Positions 1 to 8,015 of a DNA stretch of 64,000 nt are shown here, in pieces. Numbering within the stretch: the stretch's first letter is position 1; every line of letters starts with the position of its first letter. The position numbers and the translations under genes are program-made. The notes under the pieces were generated by a model, which saw only the letters and a program-made list of their open reading frames with translations, made no database searches and was not told the DNA's origin. The DNA comes from CBDESM01 sp965242485 (GTDB taxonomy: Bacteria; Chloroflexota; Dehalococcoidia; Bin125), in NCBI GenBank assembly GCA_965242485.1, contig CBDESM010000003.1:1178001-1242000 (forward strand). The letters are read 5' to 3'.

Positions 1-1
1 G

Positions 2-427
2 CGCACTCCCGCGGGGAATCGGGAGAACGCTTTTGTGAACAAGTACCTGCGCACCCGGAAGCGTTTCAAGATTCACCGATTCGAGCAACGGCCGATTCGC
101 AAGCCAGCGACCTGTCCTGATCCTGCTTGCAGGGCAAAAGCTGCCTTCTGTCCTCGATGTGGGGCCGAGTTTGAGGGAAATGAGGAGAAAGGGGTTGACG
201 TTGAGCTCGCGCTCACGCTGGCAGAAGGGGCGTGGCGTCGCGCGTACGACGTAGCGATCTTGGTCAGTGGCGACAGCGATCTGATACGCGCAGTCCGGAA
301 TGCGAAGAGGTATGGACGCAAGGTCGTCGTGGCAGCCGTACCATCCGAGGCAAGCGGAAGGCTTCTTGAAGCCGCCAATGAAGTGATTGAGATCGATCTG
401 GACGCAACCCCAGAGCTCCTCTCCTAG
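2..427 (+). CDS. NYN/LabA-like (PIN-fold) nuclease, 5'-truncated by window edge
   Basis: The reading frame is open from base 2, so the true start lies outside the window; a GTG at 35 is an internal possibility only. The visible part ends with the C-terminal half of a NYN domain: KGVDVELA (first acidic strand), then a hydrophobic strand and SGDSDLIRAVRNA, then a GRKVVVAAVP strand and a final EVIEIDL strand. The family is metal-dependent RNase-like. Before the NYN core there is a CxxxxC...CxxC cluster (CPDPAC and CPRC), which looks like a small zinc ribbon inserted between the N- and C-terminal halves. The gene converges on the UroD-like gene 30 bases away. The family call is firm; the substrate is unknown. 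Confidence 0.75.
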   Translation, partial: RTPAGNRENAFVNKYLRTRKRFKIHRFEQRPIRKPATCPDPACRAKAAFCPRCGAEFEGNEEKGVDVELALTLAEGAWRRAYDVAILVSGDSDLIRAVRNAKRYGRKVVVAAVPSEASGRLLEAANEVIEIDLDATPELLS

Positions 428-457
428 AGAGGGGGACGGCTGTTTCGACAGCTACCT

Positions 458-1444
458 TCAGTCCCCCCGCACTGCTGCCGCGACGGCGGCGCGGTTCTCG
501 TGCGGCGTCTGCGGCGGGATCGAGCAGCCGGCGGTGACCAGTACTCGCGTGCCCAGCGATGCGGCTTCGGTTGCCTGCGCCTTGATCGCGTCCGCGCCCT
601 GCTCGGCTAGGTCCTGGCGGCCGACGCCGCCCATCACTGCCGTTGATGTCCGCTCGCGCACATCGGCCAAGCCCGCGTTGCCGGCGCCGCGGTCGTCCCA
701 GTTGATCGCGGCGACGGGGTAGTCGATCAGTTCGTCCAGCATGTTGTGCGTGTGGCACACGTGCAGGATGTTGAAGTCGGCATGGCGCACCGCGTCCAGC
801 ACCTGCATGTCGTAGGGACGCCCGAACTCGCGGTAGAAATCCACCGTCGAGATGTCGTAGCTGGCCCATTGCAGCGGCGCGTAGAAGATGCCCGTCGCGC
901 CCGCCGCCAGCGTCGCCAGGCTGTAGGCCGTGATCGTCTCCGTGATCCGGGCGATCGCCGCATGCACCGCCGCCGGGTCTTCGGCGGCCCAGACCTTCAG
1001 CGTCGGCGGGCGCCCCGTCATCAGCCCCAGCACCGACATCGGCGAGAACACGGTCTGCGTCACGTCGACCTCGCCGCCCGTGCGCTCGATCAGCATCCGC
1101 ACGGCTTCGATGTGCTCGCCGAACATCCCCCGCTGGGCATGCACCGGCTCGACGCCGCCGAGTTCCGAGATGCCGCCCAGCGCCGCGCTGACCAGCGTCG
1201 GGTTGGCCTGCTCCGTCGGCGGTTCGTAGACCGCGCCCCAAGCCTCCGGAAACATCGTCCAGCGCGGGTTCAGCTTGATGAAGTCCCAGTCGTACGCCTC
1301 GTACTGCTCGACGGTCGCCCCGACGAGCTCCTCGTTGCTCCACTCGCGCAGGAAGTCGTGCCCCCACAGCGAGGCTGGCGGCCGGTCCACGGCCTCCCCG
1401 GCGATGGCCGCGCGCACCCGCTCCCGTTTCGTCATCTCCGTCAT
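458..1444 (-). CDS. Uroporphyrinogen decarboxylase-family protein (COG0407, MtaA/UroD-like)
   Basis: TIM-barrel UroD superfamily protein of about 328 aa. It starts with the typical TKRERVRAAIAGE helix and a DRPP motif, and has the late AAINWDD motif and a C-terminal AGCSIPPQTPHEN loop, as in UroD-like methyltransferases rather than housekeeping HemE. The ATG at 1444 is chosen because GGAGG lies five bases upstream; an upstream in-frame ATG at 1501 would run into the cyclase gene. It follows the cyclase gene by 31 bases on the same strand. Members of this branch act in methyl-transfer or demethylation of small substrates; the actual substrate cannot be read from sequence. Confidence 0.8.
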   Translation of the reverse strand: MTEMTKRERVRAAIAGEAVDRPPASLWGHDFLREWSNEELVGATVEQYEAYDWDFIKLNPRWTMFPEAWGAVYEPPTEQANPTLVSAALGGISELGGVEPVHAQRGMFGEHIEAVRMLIERTGGEVDVTQTVFSPMSVLGLMTGRPPTLKVWAAEDPAAVHAAIARITETITAYSLATLAAGATGIFYAPLQWASYDISTVDFYREFGRPYDMQVLDAVRHADFNILHVCHTHNMLDELIDYPVAAINWDDRGAGNAGLADVRERTSTAVMGGVGRQDLAEQGADAIKAQATEAASLGTRVLVTAGCSIPPQTPHENRAAVAAAVRGD

Positions 1445-1475
1445 CTCGGCCTCCGTTCCGTTCCTGCCGGCGTCC

Positions 1476-2882
1476 TCACTTCGCGTTGAGCGCCGGCGCA
1501 TGCGGATCCGGCGCGGCGCGCCAGTCCAGTTCGTAGAGCTGCGTCGATTCCGCGATCCCGCGCAGCTGCGTCAGCCCCCGGTCCGTGAACCGGAACGTGT
1601 GCCCCTGCACCAGCCCGCGCACCAAGCTCGAGACGATGATCTCGCTTTCCCCCGCGTAGCCCACGATCCGCGCCGCCCGGTTCACCGCCGCGCCGAACAG
1701 ATCGCCCGACTCCTCGATCGGCTCGCCCGCATCCACGCCGATCGAGAGCAGCACGTCGACCGGCGCGTCCATGTGCATCACCGAGTACTGCAAATCCACC
1801 GCCGCCTCCAGCGCGCCCGACGCCAGCGGGAACCACGCCATCATCCCGTCTCCCAGCCCCTTCACTTCGGTCCCGCCGTGCGCGTGGATCGCCCGCCGCG
1901 TCAGCCGCTCCACGTCGCGCATGATCCGCCGCGCCTCGACGTTGCCCAGCCGGTCCGTCAGGTCGGTCGAGTCCTTCAAGTCCGTGAACAGCACCGTCCG
2001 CGTCCGCGCCGTCGTGTCCGCTCCCCGCTCGTACTCCTGCCCGCCCGCGAACTGCTCGACCGCGCCGGCGAAATCCTCGACCGTCTGGCTGCCCGGCAGG
2101 ATGATCCCGGAACGCCCCCGCACCACGACCATTTGCGCCCGCGGAATCGCCTGGGTCCAACGCCGCCCGACGGCCTTGCCCGACTCCTCGTTGGGCACCG
2201 AGATCAGCGTCTCCACCTGCAAGCGCGACAGCATCGCCTCCGTGGCCCACGACCGCAGCTGCGGGACGATCTGGAGGATGCGGTCGGCCGCCGCGTACGA
2301 ACGCAGGCTCTCGCCCAGCAGGATCAGCTCTTCCGTCGAAGCCTCGGGGATCACCATCGTCATCATCGCCCGCCGCGCCGGCTCGTCGTTGTACGCGTAG
2401 CCCAGCTTCATCAGCCCCTCGATCACATCGCCCGCGATCCTGGCCGGATTCTCCGCTTCGGGGTCGATCGGCGAACTCGCCGCCCCCGCGCGCCCCACGA
2501 TCGGCGCGTGCAGGATCAAGCGGTCGACCAGCTCGGGCTCCTGCACCGCGCAGGCCACCGCCGCCGGCACCCCGAGCGAGTATCCGACCAGCGAGACGCT
2601 CGGCGCGCCCGTCGCCCGCGCCACGGCCGCGACGTCGGCTGCCTCCGCCTCGATCCCGTCTGAGCCCACCTCGAACTGCGACAGCCCGCAGCCGCGCGGG
2701 TCGAAGTGGAAGACGCGGAACCGCCGCGCCAGCCGCCCCGCCCAGCCGTCGTCCCGCCAATCCTCCTCGATCGGCGGGATCAACCCCGACGAAACGACCA
2801 ACGGCGGCCCCGACCCCTGCTGCTGATAGGCGATCGAGACGCCGTCCGACGTCTGCGTGAACTGGACCGGGGGCGCGTTCAT
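1476..2882 (-). CDS. Alpha/beta-hydrolase fused to class III adenylate/guanylate cyclase
   Basis: 468 aa with two domains. Residues about 10-275 form an alpha/beta hydrolase with nucleophile elbow GYSLG (Ser102) and a DPRGCGLS loop. Residues about 295-455 form a class III nucleotidyl cyclase: VLFTDLKDST (metal Asp301), VKGLGDGMMAWF (Asp345 in GDG), IGVDAGE, and the GAAVNRAARI helix that contacts nucleotide. No membrane segment is visible, so it is probably cytosolic. The family is known to convert ATP (or GTP) to the cyclic nucleotide; the hydrolase half may sense or process a small molecule. A short GC-rich hairpin sits just upstream. Confidence 0.88.
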   Translation of the reverse strand: MNAPPVQFTQTSDGVSIAYQQQGSGPPLVVSSGLIPPIEEDWRDDGWAGRLARRFRVFHFDPRGCGLSQFEVGSDGIEAEAADVAAVARATGAPSVSLVGYSLGVPAAVACAVQEPELVDRLILHAPIVGRAGAASSPIDPEAENPARIAGDVIEGLMKLGYAYNDEPARRAMMTMVIPEASTEELILLGESLRSYAAADRILQIVPQLRSWATEAMLSRLQVETLISVPNEESGKAVGRRWTQAIPRAQMVVVRGRSGIILPGSQTVEDFAGAVEQFAGGQEYERGADTTARTRTVLFTDLKDSTDLTDRLGNVEARRIMRDVERLTRRAIHAHGGTEVKGLGDGMMAWFPLASGALEAAVDLQYSVMHMDAPVDVLLSIGVDAGEPIEESGDLFGAAVNRAARIVGYAGESEIIVSSLVRGLVQGHTFRFTDRGLTQLRGIAESTQLYELDWRAAPDPHAPALNAK

Positions 2883-2894
2883 CTGCCGCCCTCC

Positions 2895-2922
2895 GCCTTG
2901 CCGACCGATTGGGCGGCAAGGC
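2895..2922 (-). terminator. GC hairpin between two minus-strand genes
   Basis: Perfect 9-bp inverted repeat, arms 2895-2903 and 2914-2922, with a 10-base loop. It lies after the stop of the 2979 gene and 13 bases before the cyclase start. No T-tract follows, so it could be a weak terminator or a 5' structure over the cyclase ribosome-binding region. Confidence 0.35.
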
Positions 2923-2978
2923 TAGCCGACGACGCCCCCCGCGTGCAGCCCGAAACGCCCGGCCGCCGCTCCCCCCGC

Positions 2979-3338
2979 CTACTCGTCGTCCCAAGCCCCC
3001 GTCAGCATGTAGCCCTCGCCGCAGAGATCCGGGCTCTCCGAAATCGGCCCCTCCTGCCGCTCAATCGCGAACGGCTCCCGAAAGTCCCACTGCGGCACCG
3101 AGATGTACCACTCCTCGCCGCCGGCCTGCACCATCACCTGCATCATGCAGGACTCGCCCTGATTAAGTGCCTCCACCTGCCCGTCTGTGACTGGGACCAC
3201 GATGAACCTTCTGCCCTCAGTGCTAGTTGCCAAAGAGTCGCAGAGATACCGGCGGTTGCTCTCATCCTTGGCCTCAATGACCAATGGTTCGTCGTAGTAA
3301 TCGAGGATTCGTTCGTGCAGGACGTGGATCGTCTTCAT
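2979..3338 (-). CDS. Hypothetical protein (DUF6575-like?), second gene of an unknown pair
   Basis: 119 aa, acidic, with no signal peptide or membrane segment. The N-terminus (VLHERILDYYDEPLVIEAKD, then YLC) resembles a group of small beta-rich uncharacterised proteins that I associate, without certainty, with DUF6575. It lies 11 bases downstream of the 3350-3805 gene in the same direction and is probably translated with it. Both have more mixed codon use than the catabolic genes around them, suggesting an accessory pair. Function unknown. Confidence 0.6.
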   Translation of the reverse strand: MKTIHVLHERILDYYDEPLVIEAKDESNRRYLCDSLATSTEGRRFIVVPVTDGQVEALNQGESCMMQVMVQAGGEEWYISVPQWDFREPFAIERQEGPISESPDLCGEGYMLTGAWDDE

Positions 3339-3349
3339 CAGGCACTTCC

Positions 3350-3805
3350 TCAGATCAACCTCGCGTGCGCCTCAATGTCGAAGTTCGCGGCTGGCCACCA
3401 CTCGTGATGCCCTGTCTTCTCGCTTGTGGACATGATAGCGCCGGCGCCCTTCGAGAGGCGCACTTCGCAGATGCGCATCCCCAGCCAGCGCGGATCCCCG
3501 TTGCCCCGTTGCTCGCGTCGCCTGCGCTCTCGGTTCTGCTGATTGCGCAGGCTCTTTTTCGCCTTGCGGAGCGGCCGATAGACGGACACGCCCCATGCCC
3601 TGCACTCGGCCTCCCGGCGCTCGGCTTCTGAAGGCCACACCTGATTTCGACGCAGTTCCCGCAACGGCTCAAAGTCTGCTGCCGCGTCAATCGGGTCGTG
3701 CTCGACGAATCGGTAAACGATGAGGTCCCCGTCTCCGGAGATCTCCGTGCCGGGCGGCGGGCAGTCTTCCGGCAGTTCATCGCGGTAGACGATGCTCTCG
3801 GACAT
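3350..3805 (-). CDS. Hypothetical protein with basic helical middle, first gene of an unknown pair
   Basis: 151 aa. The start ATG at 3805 follows the SDR stop by 20 bases. The N-terminal third is acidic and mentions no known motif; residues about 45-105 are a strongly charged Arg/Lys-rich helix (PLRKAKKSLRNQQNRERRRR), and the C-terminal part (WLGMRICEVRLSKG ... HHEWWPAANFDIEAHARLI) looks globular. It is not recognised. Pairing with the 119-aa gene downstream (11-base gap) and position inside a catabolic run suggest an inserted two-gene module. The basic helix could bind nucleic acid, but this is only inference. Confidence 0.6.
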   Translation of the reverse strand: MSESIVYRDELPEDCPPPGTEISGDGDLIVYRFVEHDPIDAAADFEPLRELRRNQVWPSEAERREAECRAWGVSVYRPLRKAKKSLRNQQNRERRRREQRGNGDPRWLGMRICEVRLSKGAGAIMSTSEKTGHHEWWPAANFDIEAHARLI

Positions 3806-3825
3806 CGGCGCGGTCCCGGCTGCCC

Positions 3826-4575
3826 TCAGATGCCTTGGATCATCCCGCCGTCGATGATGAACTCGGTGCCGTTGCAGTACTCGCTCTCGTCCGACGCCAA
3901 GAACAGCGCCAGGTTCGCCACCTCCTCCGCCTGCGCGAACCGCCCGTAGGGGATCCGCCGCATCACTTGGTCGCCCTGCCCGCGCTCGATCGCCGGCAGC
4001 TGCTGCAGCATCTGCGTCTCGATCAGGCCCGGATGAATCGAGTTCACCCGCACCCCGCTCGGCGCGAACTCCGACATCGCCACCTTCGTCATCCCCCGCA
4101 CCGCCCACTTGCTCGCCGTGTACGCGATCGAACCCCCGCCGCCCCGCATCCCCGCGATCGACGAGATGTTGATGATCGACCCAGATCCCGCCTCCGCCAT
4201 CACCGGCCCCGCGTGCTTCAGCCCCAGGAACACCCCGATCTGGTTGATCTCGATCACCTGCCGGTACTCCTCCAGCGTCGTCGAGCCGATCGGGCTGTTG
4301 CGGTAGATGCCCGCGTTGTTCACCAGCACGTCGATCTTGCCGAGATCCTCGATCATCTCCCGCACCGCCGCCTCCCACTGCGCCTCGTCGGTCACGTCGT
4401 GGTGCAAGTACGTGATCGCGTCCACCTCTGCCGCCACCCGCTCGCCGTCCGCGTCGAGTACGTCCGTGATCACCACCCGCGCCCCCTCCGCGGCGAACAG
4501 CCGCGCCTCCGCCTCGCCCTGCCCCCGCGCGCCGCCCGTGATCAGCGCCGTCTTGCCGTCGAGTCGTCCTGCCAT
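3826..4575 (-). CDS. SDR-family NAD(P)-dependent oxidoreductase
   Basis: 249 aa classical short-chain dehydrogenase. Cofactor motif TGGARGQG at residues 13-20, NNAG at 86-89, catalytic Ser139, Tyr152 and Lys156 (YTASK), Asn111, and the C-terminal IDGGM. An Asp at the end of the second strand (ITDVLDADGE) favours NAD(H). The form is close to 3-alpha/20-beta-hydroxysteroid dehydrogenase-like enzymes, which oxidise secondary alcohols; substrate unknown. It lies in a minus-strand run with the thioesterase and DinB genes. Confidence 0.9.
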   Translation of the reverse strand: MAGRLDGKTALITGGARGQGEAEARLFAAEGARVVITDVLDADGERVAAEVDAITYLHHDVTDEAQWEAAVREMIEDLGKIDVLVNNAGIYRNSPIGSTTLEEYRQVIEINQIGVFLGLKHAGPVMAEAGSGSIINISSIAGMRGGGGSIAYTASKWAVRGMTKVAMSEFAPSGVRVNSIHPGLIETQMLQQLPAIERGQGDQVMRRIPYGRFAQAEEVANLALFLASDESEYCNGTEFIIDGGMIQGI

Positions 4576-4627
4576 GTCCGTGTCCCTTCGCGTGCGTCCC
4601 GAGATGTTGCCCGGTTTCGCGCGAATG

Positions 4628-5056
4628 CTACGGCGGCAGGATCACGTAGGTCCCGTTCCCGTGCCCGATGTGCTTGCCGTCGCCGTCGTACAGATCGACC
4701 GAGCAATGCGAGAGCGTCCGCCCGCGCCGGATCACCTCCGCCCGCGCCCGGATCGTCGTCCCTTCCAGCGCCCGCAGCCAGCGGAACTCCGATTGCGCCG
4801 TGATCACCTGTTCGCCCTCCGCCTGCACCGTTCCCAGCGCCCCGCCCATCGCCGAATCCGCCACCAGCAGCCAGACCCCGCCGTGCACGATCCCGTACAG
4901 GTTGTGCGTCTTCGGCGTCGACTCCAGCGTGATCTCGCACCAGCCCTCGCCCGCGTCGGTGAAGCGGTAGCCCAGCTCCGAAAACAGCGATACCGCCTGC
5001 ATCTCGCGCAGCGCCGGATAGCGCTCCAGGATGCCGGCGGCCGGCTGCTCCGCCAC
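4628..5056 (-). CDS. PaaI-type hotdog thioesterase
   Basis: 142 aa single hotdog domain. The signature HGGVWLLVADSAMGGAL at residues about 58-74 is the PaaI/YdiI motif where the acidic residue and HGG loop bind and cleave acyl-CoA thioesters. The start at 5056 follows the DinB stop with a one-base gap, so the two are translationally linked. It probably hydrolyses an aromatic or other acyl-CoA in a degradation route; specificity is not readable. Confidence 0.85.
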   Translation of the reverse strand: MAEQPAAGILERYPALREMQAVSLFSELGYRFTDAGEGWCEITLESTPKTHNLYGIVHGGVWLLVADSAMGGALGTVQAEGEQVITAQSEFRWLRALEGTTIRARAEVIRRGRTLSHCSVDLYDGDGKHIGHGNGTYVILPP

Positions 5057-5057
5057 C

Positions 5058-5552
5058 TCAGCCGAGCGCCTTGCGCAGCTCGACCAAATGCTCCTCGGTG
5101 TGCGCCGCGTACTCGCGGAAGATCCCCGCCATCGTCACCGGCTGGCCCAGCACGAGCGCCGATCGCTCCCATTCCTCCTCGCGGATGCCGTCGAGCATCT
5201 TCAGGATTTCGGCGTTGCCCTCATCCAAGGCCGCGCCGACCGACTGCGGCGTCTCGCCCCGCGCCTGCATCTTCGGCAGCAGCGCCCCCGCCGGCTCCAG
5301 AATCGAGAACAGCCAAGCCGGCGGCCCGCTGTTCTTGCCCTGCCGCACCGCTCCGATCGATCGCGTGAAGAACCTCGGGCTGAACGCGATGTGCCACGCC
5401 AGCTGCCGCACGTTCCACGCGCTGCCCGGCACCTTCCGCTCGAACTCCGCCGCGCTCAGCCCGTCGATCAGCTCGTGCACCTCCGCCCGCTTGCCCTCCA
5501 GCAGCTCCCGCAGCTCTTCCCTCGCGCCATTCGCCTCGTTGCCATCGGCCAT
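5058..5552 (-). CDS. DinB-family four-helix protein
   Basis: 164 aa. DinB/YfiT-like four-helix bundle with potential metal ligands in the expected places: a mid-helix His in QLAWHIAFSPR and a C-terminal HTEEHL. Members are metal-dependent thiol transferases or hydrolases; function here is unknown. The next gene upstream (5574-6047) is a diverged paralogue, so this is a tandem DinB pair, and the gene abuts the thioesterase. Confidence 0.82.
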   Translation of the reverse strand: MADGNEANGAREELRELLEGKRAEVHELIDGLSAAEFERKVPGSAWNVRQLAWHIAFSPRFFTRSIGAVRQGKNSGPPAWLFSILEPAGALLPKMQARGETPQSVGAALDEGNAEILKMLDGIREEEWERSALVLGQPVTMAGIFREYAAHTEEHLVELRKALG

Positions 5553-5573
5553 GCGTCACCTCTCTCGGCGATG

Positions 5574-6047
5574 CTACTCCAGCGATCGGCGCAGATCGGC
5601 TGCGTGCTCCTCGAAATGGCCGCGCAGGAACGCGAACTGATCGGCCAGGCTCGCCCGCCCGCCCAGCCACGGCGCGCTCCGCTCCCATTCCTCCTCCGCC
5701 ACGTCGGCCAGCAGCGCCGCCCCCGCCTCATAGCCCTCCTCGTACCACGCCAGCAGTCGCTCTCGCCTCGCCCGCCGCCCGCTCAGCGCGGCGTAGAGGT
5801 CGAAGCCGATCCCCATCGCCTTCCAGACCGGCTTGGGCGGGTCCATCCCCCGACCGCTGCGGATCCGCGGCGCCGTCCGCGCTATCCGATTCGAGAGGAA
5901 CGCCAAGTGCCACGCGATCTGCCGGTTGTCCCAGTCGGAACCCGGCGGCCGCCGCGCCAAGTCGGCCTCCGACATCCCGCCGATCAGCTCGCGGTACTCC
6001 TCGCGCGACGCATCCAGCGCCGCCCGCGCCTCCGCGATGCTGGGCAC
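5574..6047 (-). CDS. DinB-family four-helix protein (tandem paralogue)
   Basis: 157 aa. The same fold as the gene at 5058-5552, with matching landmarks: NRQIAWHLAF in helix 2, EEEWERSAPWLGG before helix 4, and GHFEEHAADL at the end. Sequence between landmarks differs strongly, so the duplication is old. It lies 10 bases after the haloalkane dehalogenase stop, in the same direction. Confidence 0.82.
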   Translation of the reverse strand: MPSIAEARAALDASREEYRELIGGMSEADLARRPPGSDWDNRQIAWHLAFLSNRIARTAPRIRSGRGMDPPKPVWKAMGIGFDLYAALSGRRARRERLLAWYEEGYEAGAALLADVAEEEWERSAPWLGGRASLADQFAFLRGHFEEHAADLRRSLE

Positions 6048-6057
6048 TAACGCCCTC

Positions 6058-6942
6058 CTAGATGCCCGCGTACCACTCGCGGATCGCCGCGCCGATCTCG
6101 TGCGGCGAATCTTCCTGCACGAAGTGGTTGCCGGGCACCGTGATCTCGGTCTGGTTCTTCCACGTGCGGCAGAACTCGCGCTGCGGCCCGCGCAGGATCG
6201 CGCCCGGCTCCGCGTTGACGAACAGCTTCGGCGTCTCCGTCTCCGCCAGGTACTCCGCGTAGGCCGACGCGATCTCGACCACGTCGGCCGGCTCGCCCGA
6301 GATCGGAATCTCGCGCGGCCAGGTCAGCGTCGGCCGGCGGCTCTCGCCCGGCTCCAGGTACGGCTGCCGGTAGCGTTCCATCTCCTCGTCCGTCAGCCCC
6401 CGCAGCACGCTGCCCGGCAGCACCCGCTCGACGAAGATGTTCTTCTCCAGCACCATCTCCTCGCCCGCCTCCGAGCGGAAGCCCTGGAACACCCGCGCCG
6501 CCGCCTCCGGCCACTCCTCCCACGTCACCGGGCGCACGATCGCCTCCATGTAGACGATCCCCTTCATCGCCTCCGGGTGCCGCTTGGCCCAATGGAACCC
6601 CAGCGCCGAACCCCAGTCGTGCACCACGAACGTGATGTTCGAGTCCAGCCCCATCCCGTCCATCCACGCGTCCAGCCAGCCCGCGTGATCGACGAAGCGG
6701 TACGACCCGCTCGGCGACGAGCCCGACATCCCCATCCCGATCAGGTCCGGCGCCAGGCAGCGCCCGCTCCCCGTGCAGTGCGGGATGATGTTCCGCCACA
6801 GGTACGACGACGTCGGATTCCCGTGCAGGAAGATGATCGGGTCGCCGTCGGCAGGCCCCTCATCGACGTACGCCATCGTCGTCTCGCCGATCGTCAGCCG
6901 CTTCCGCGCAAACGTATCCTCCGCCGAAATTTCGCTGCTCAT
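6058..6942 (-). CDS. dhaA: Haloalkane dehalogenase (HLD-II/DhaA-LinB type)
   Basis: 294 aa alpha/beta hydrolase with a full haloalkane dehalogenase pentad: nucleophile Asp109 and halide-binding Trp110 in VVHDWGS, second halide ligand Asn42 in HGNPTSSYLWRN, catalytic acid Glu133 after strand 6 (YMEAI), and His273 in GNHFVQEDSPHEIG. Acid on strand 6 places it in the DhaA/LinB subgroup. The reaction is hydrolytic release of halide from haloalkanes, giving an alcohol. The start ATG at 6942 is the first that gives the family N-terminus. It is cytosolic (no signal peptide). The substrate is not predictable. Confidence 0.9.
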   Translation of the reverse strand: MSSEISAEDTFARKRLTIGETTMAYVDEGPADGDPIIFLHGNPTSSYLWRNIIPHCTGSGRCLAPDLIGMGMSGSSPSGSYRFVDHAGWLDAWMDGMGLDSNITFVVHDWGSALGFHWAKRHPEAMKGIVYMEAIVRPVTWEEWPEAAARVFQGFRSEAGEEMVLEKNIFVERVLPGSVLRGLTDEEMERYRQPYLEPGESRRPTLTWPREIPISGEPADVVEIASAYAEYLAETETPKLFVNAEPGAILRGPQREFCRTWKNQTEITVPGNHFVQEDSPHEIGAAIREWYAGI

Positions 6943-7025
6943 CCGTCTCTCCGCTCCATCAAGCGCGACCGCCGCGCCACCGCGAGGATAGTGCGCGCCC
7001 CGCCCGCGCGGCCGAACCCCGGCAA

Positions 7026-7289
7026 CTACAGCCGGATCTGGATCTCGAACACCCGCGCCACCAGCGGCCCCGCGGGCTGGAAATAGACCTCCAAATGCTC
7101 GGTCGAGACCATCCCGATCACGGTGATCCCGCGCCAGTAGCGGATCCGCGGATTGGCCTCCGACTGGTCGCGCAGCAGCTCGCGTTCGGCTTCCTCCAGC
7201 TCTCGTTGCAGGTCTTTGGCCAACGACGGCAGCATCGCCCGGACTTCGGGGTCGTAGATGAAGTCGTAGCCGGCAGGATCGCCGTTCAT
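7026..7289 (-). CDS. ParE/RelE-like small protein, putative toxin paired with Panacea-like gene
   Basis: 87 aa. It starts with ATG at 7289, overlapping the stop of the upstream gene as ATGA (7286-7289), which indicates coupled translation. The layout (a long N-terminal helical stretch SLAKDLQRELEEAERELL, then basic strands NPRIRYWRGITVIGMV and LEVYFQP, and a final ARVFEIQIRL strand) fits the small alpha-beta RelE/ParE toxin fold. Sequence similarity is only in pattern, so the toxin call is an inference supported by the partner. Confidence 0.55.
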   Translation of the reverse strand: MNGDPAGYDFIYDPEVRAMLPSLAKDLQRELEEAERELLRDQSEANPRIRYWRGITVIGMVSTEHLEVYFQPAGPLVARVFEIQIRL

Positions 7290-7837
7290 CGCGGGCGGAA
7301 GCCGCTGGTCGCCGGCCGCGCCGCCTTTTCGAGCAGCATCGCCAAGAATTCCGGATCCTCGTCGAGTCGGCGACGCATGGCGTCCACATCGATCGGCGGA
7401 CCCCGGCGCTTGTCGATCTCCTCCCGGGTTCGGCAGCGGAGCGCTTCGCGGTCGACTTCGCAACCGGGCGGAATCGCCGCCACGAAGGCATCGATCTCGG
7501 CGTCGATCTCAGGTTCTCGCTTCGTCATCGGTTTCTCGATGCTGATGATGGCGGACCCGGTCTGCCAGTAGGCGTACTCGCCGAGCAGGTCGCAGGCCTC
7601 GTCATCGTCGACGAAGCGGGCAATGCCGCCGTTGAGCTGGGCTTCGCGGATCGCGGGAATGACGGGGCCGTCCTCGCCCGCGATGATCGGATCGTCGAAC
7701 AGCGGGCGATCGCGGACCGCCATGAACCACGCCTGCGCGTGGACGGCGAGTCGATGTAGATCAGCATCGGAGAGCGAGACTCCCTGCGTCTCCGCATTGG
7801 TCAGCAGGCCTCTGGCGATGTCAATGGCGCTGTGCAT
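7286..7837 (-). CDS. Panacea (DUF4065/SocA-like) domain protein, putative antitoxin
   Basis: 183 aa. Residues about 5-65 match the Panacea layout: DIARGLL ... VSLSDADLHRLAVHAQAWFMAVRDRPLF-DDPIIAGEDGPVIPAIREA, including the hallmark GPV after an acidic turn. Panacea is an established antitoxin domain that pairs with many unrelated toxins. Here the rest of the protein is a charged, mostly helical tail. The short ParE/RelE-like gene follows with a four-base overlap, the classic antitoxin-first order. Confidence 0.65.
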   Translation of the reverse strand: MHSAIDIARGLLTNAETQGVSLSDADLHRLAVHAQAWFMAVRDRPLFDDPIIAGEDGPVIPAIREAQLNGGIARFVDDDEACDLLGEYAYWQTGSAIISIEKPMTKREPEIDAEIDAFVAAIPPGCEVDREALRCRTREEIDKRRGPPIDVDAMRRRLDEDPEFLAMLLEKAARPATSGFRPR

Positions 7838-8015
7838 GGCGTTTCCTCCGCTTCCAGCCTACCGGATCGGCGATTCCCATCCTCCCCCACTGGACTCGCG
7901 GGCTGCCTGCGGCTATCTTGCCCGCGCCGTCGAGAGCCGGTCAGAGTTTGCGGTCAAGGGCTGCGGGTTCCGCATCCACATAGATGACGGCGGGGGCAGA
8001 TGGAAGGGGGCGGTG

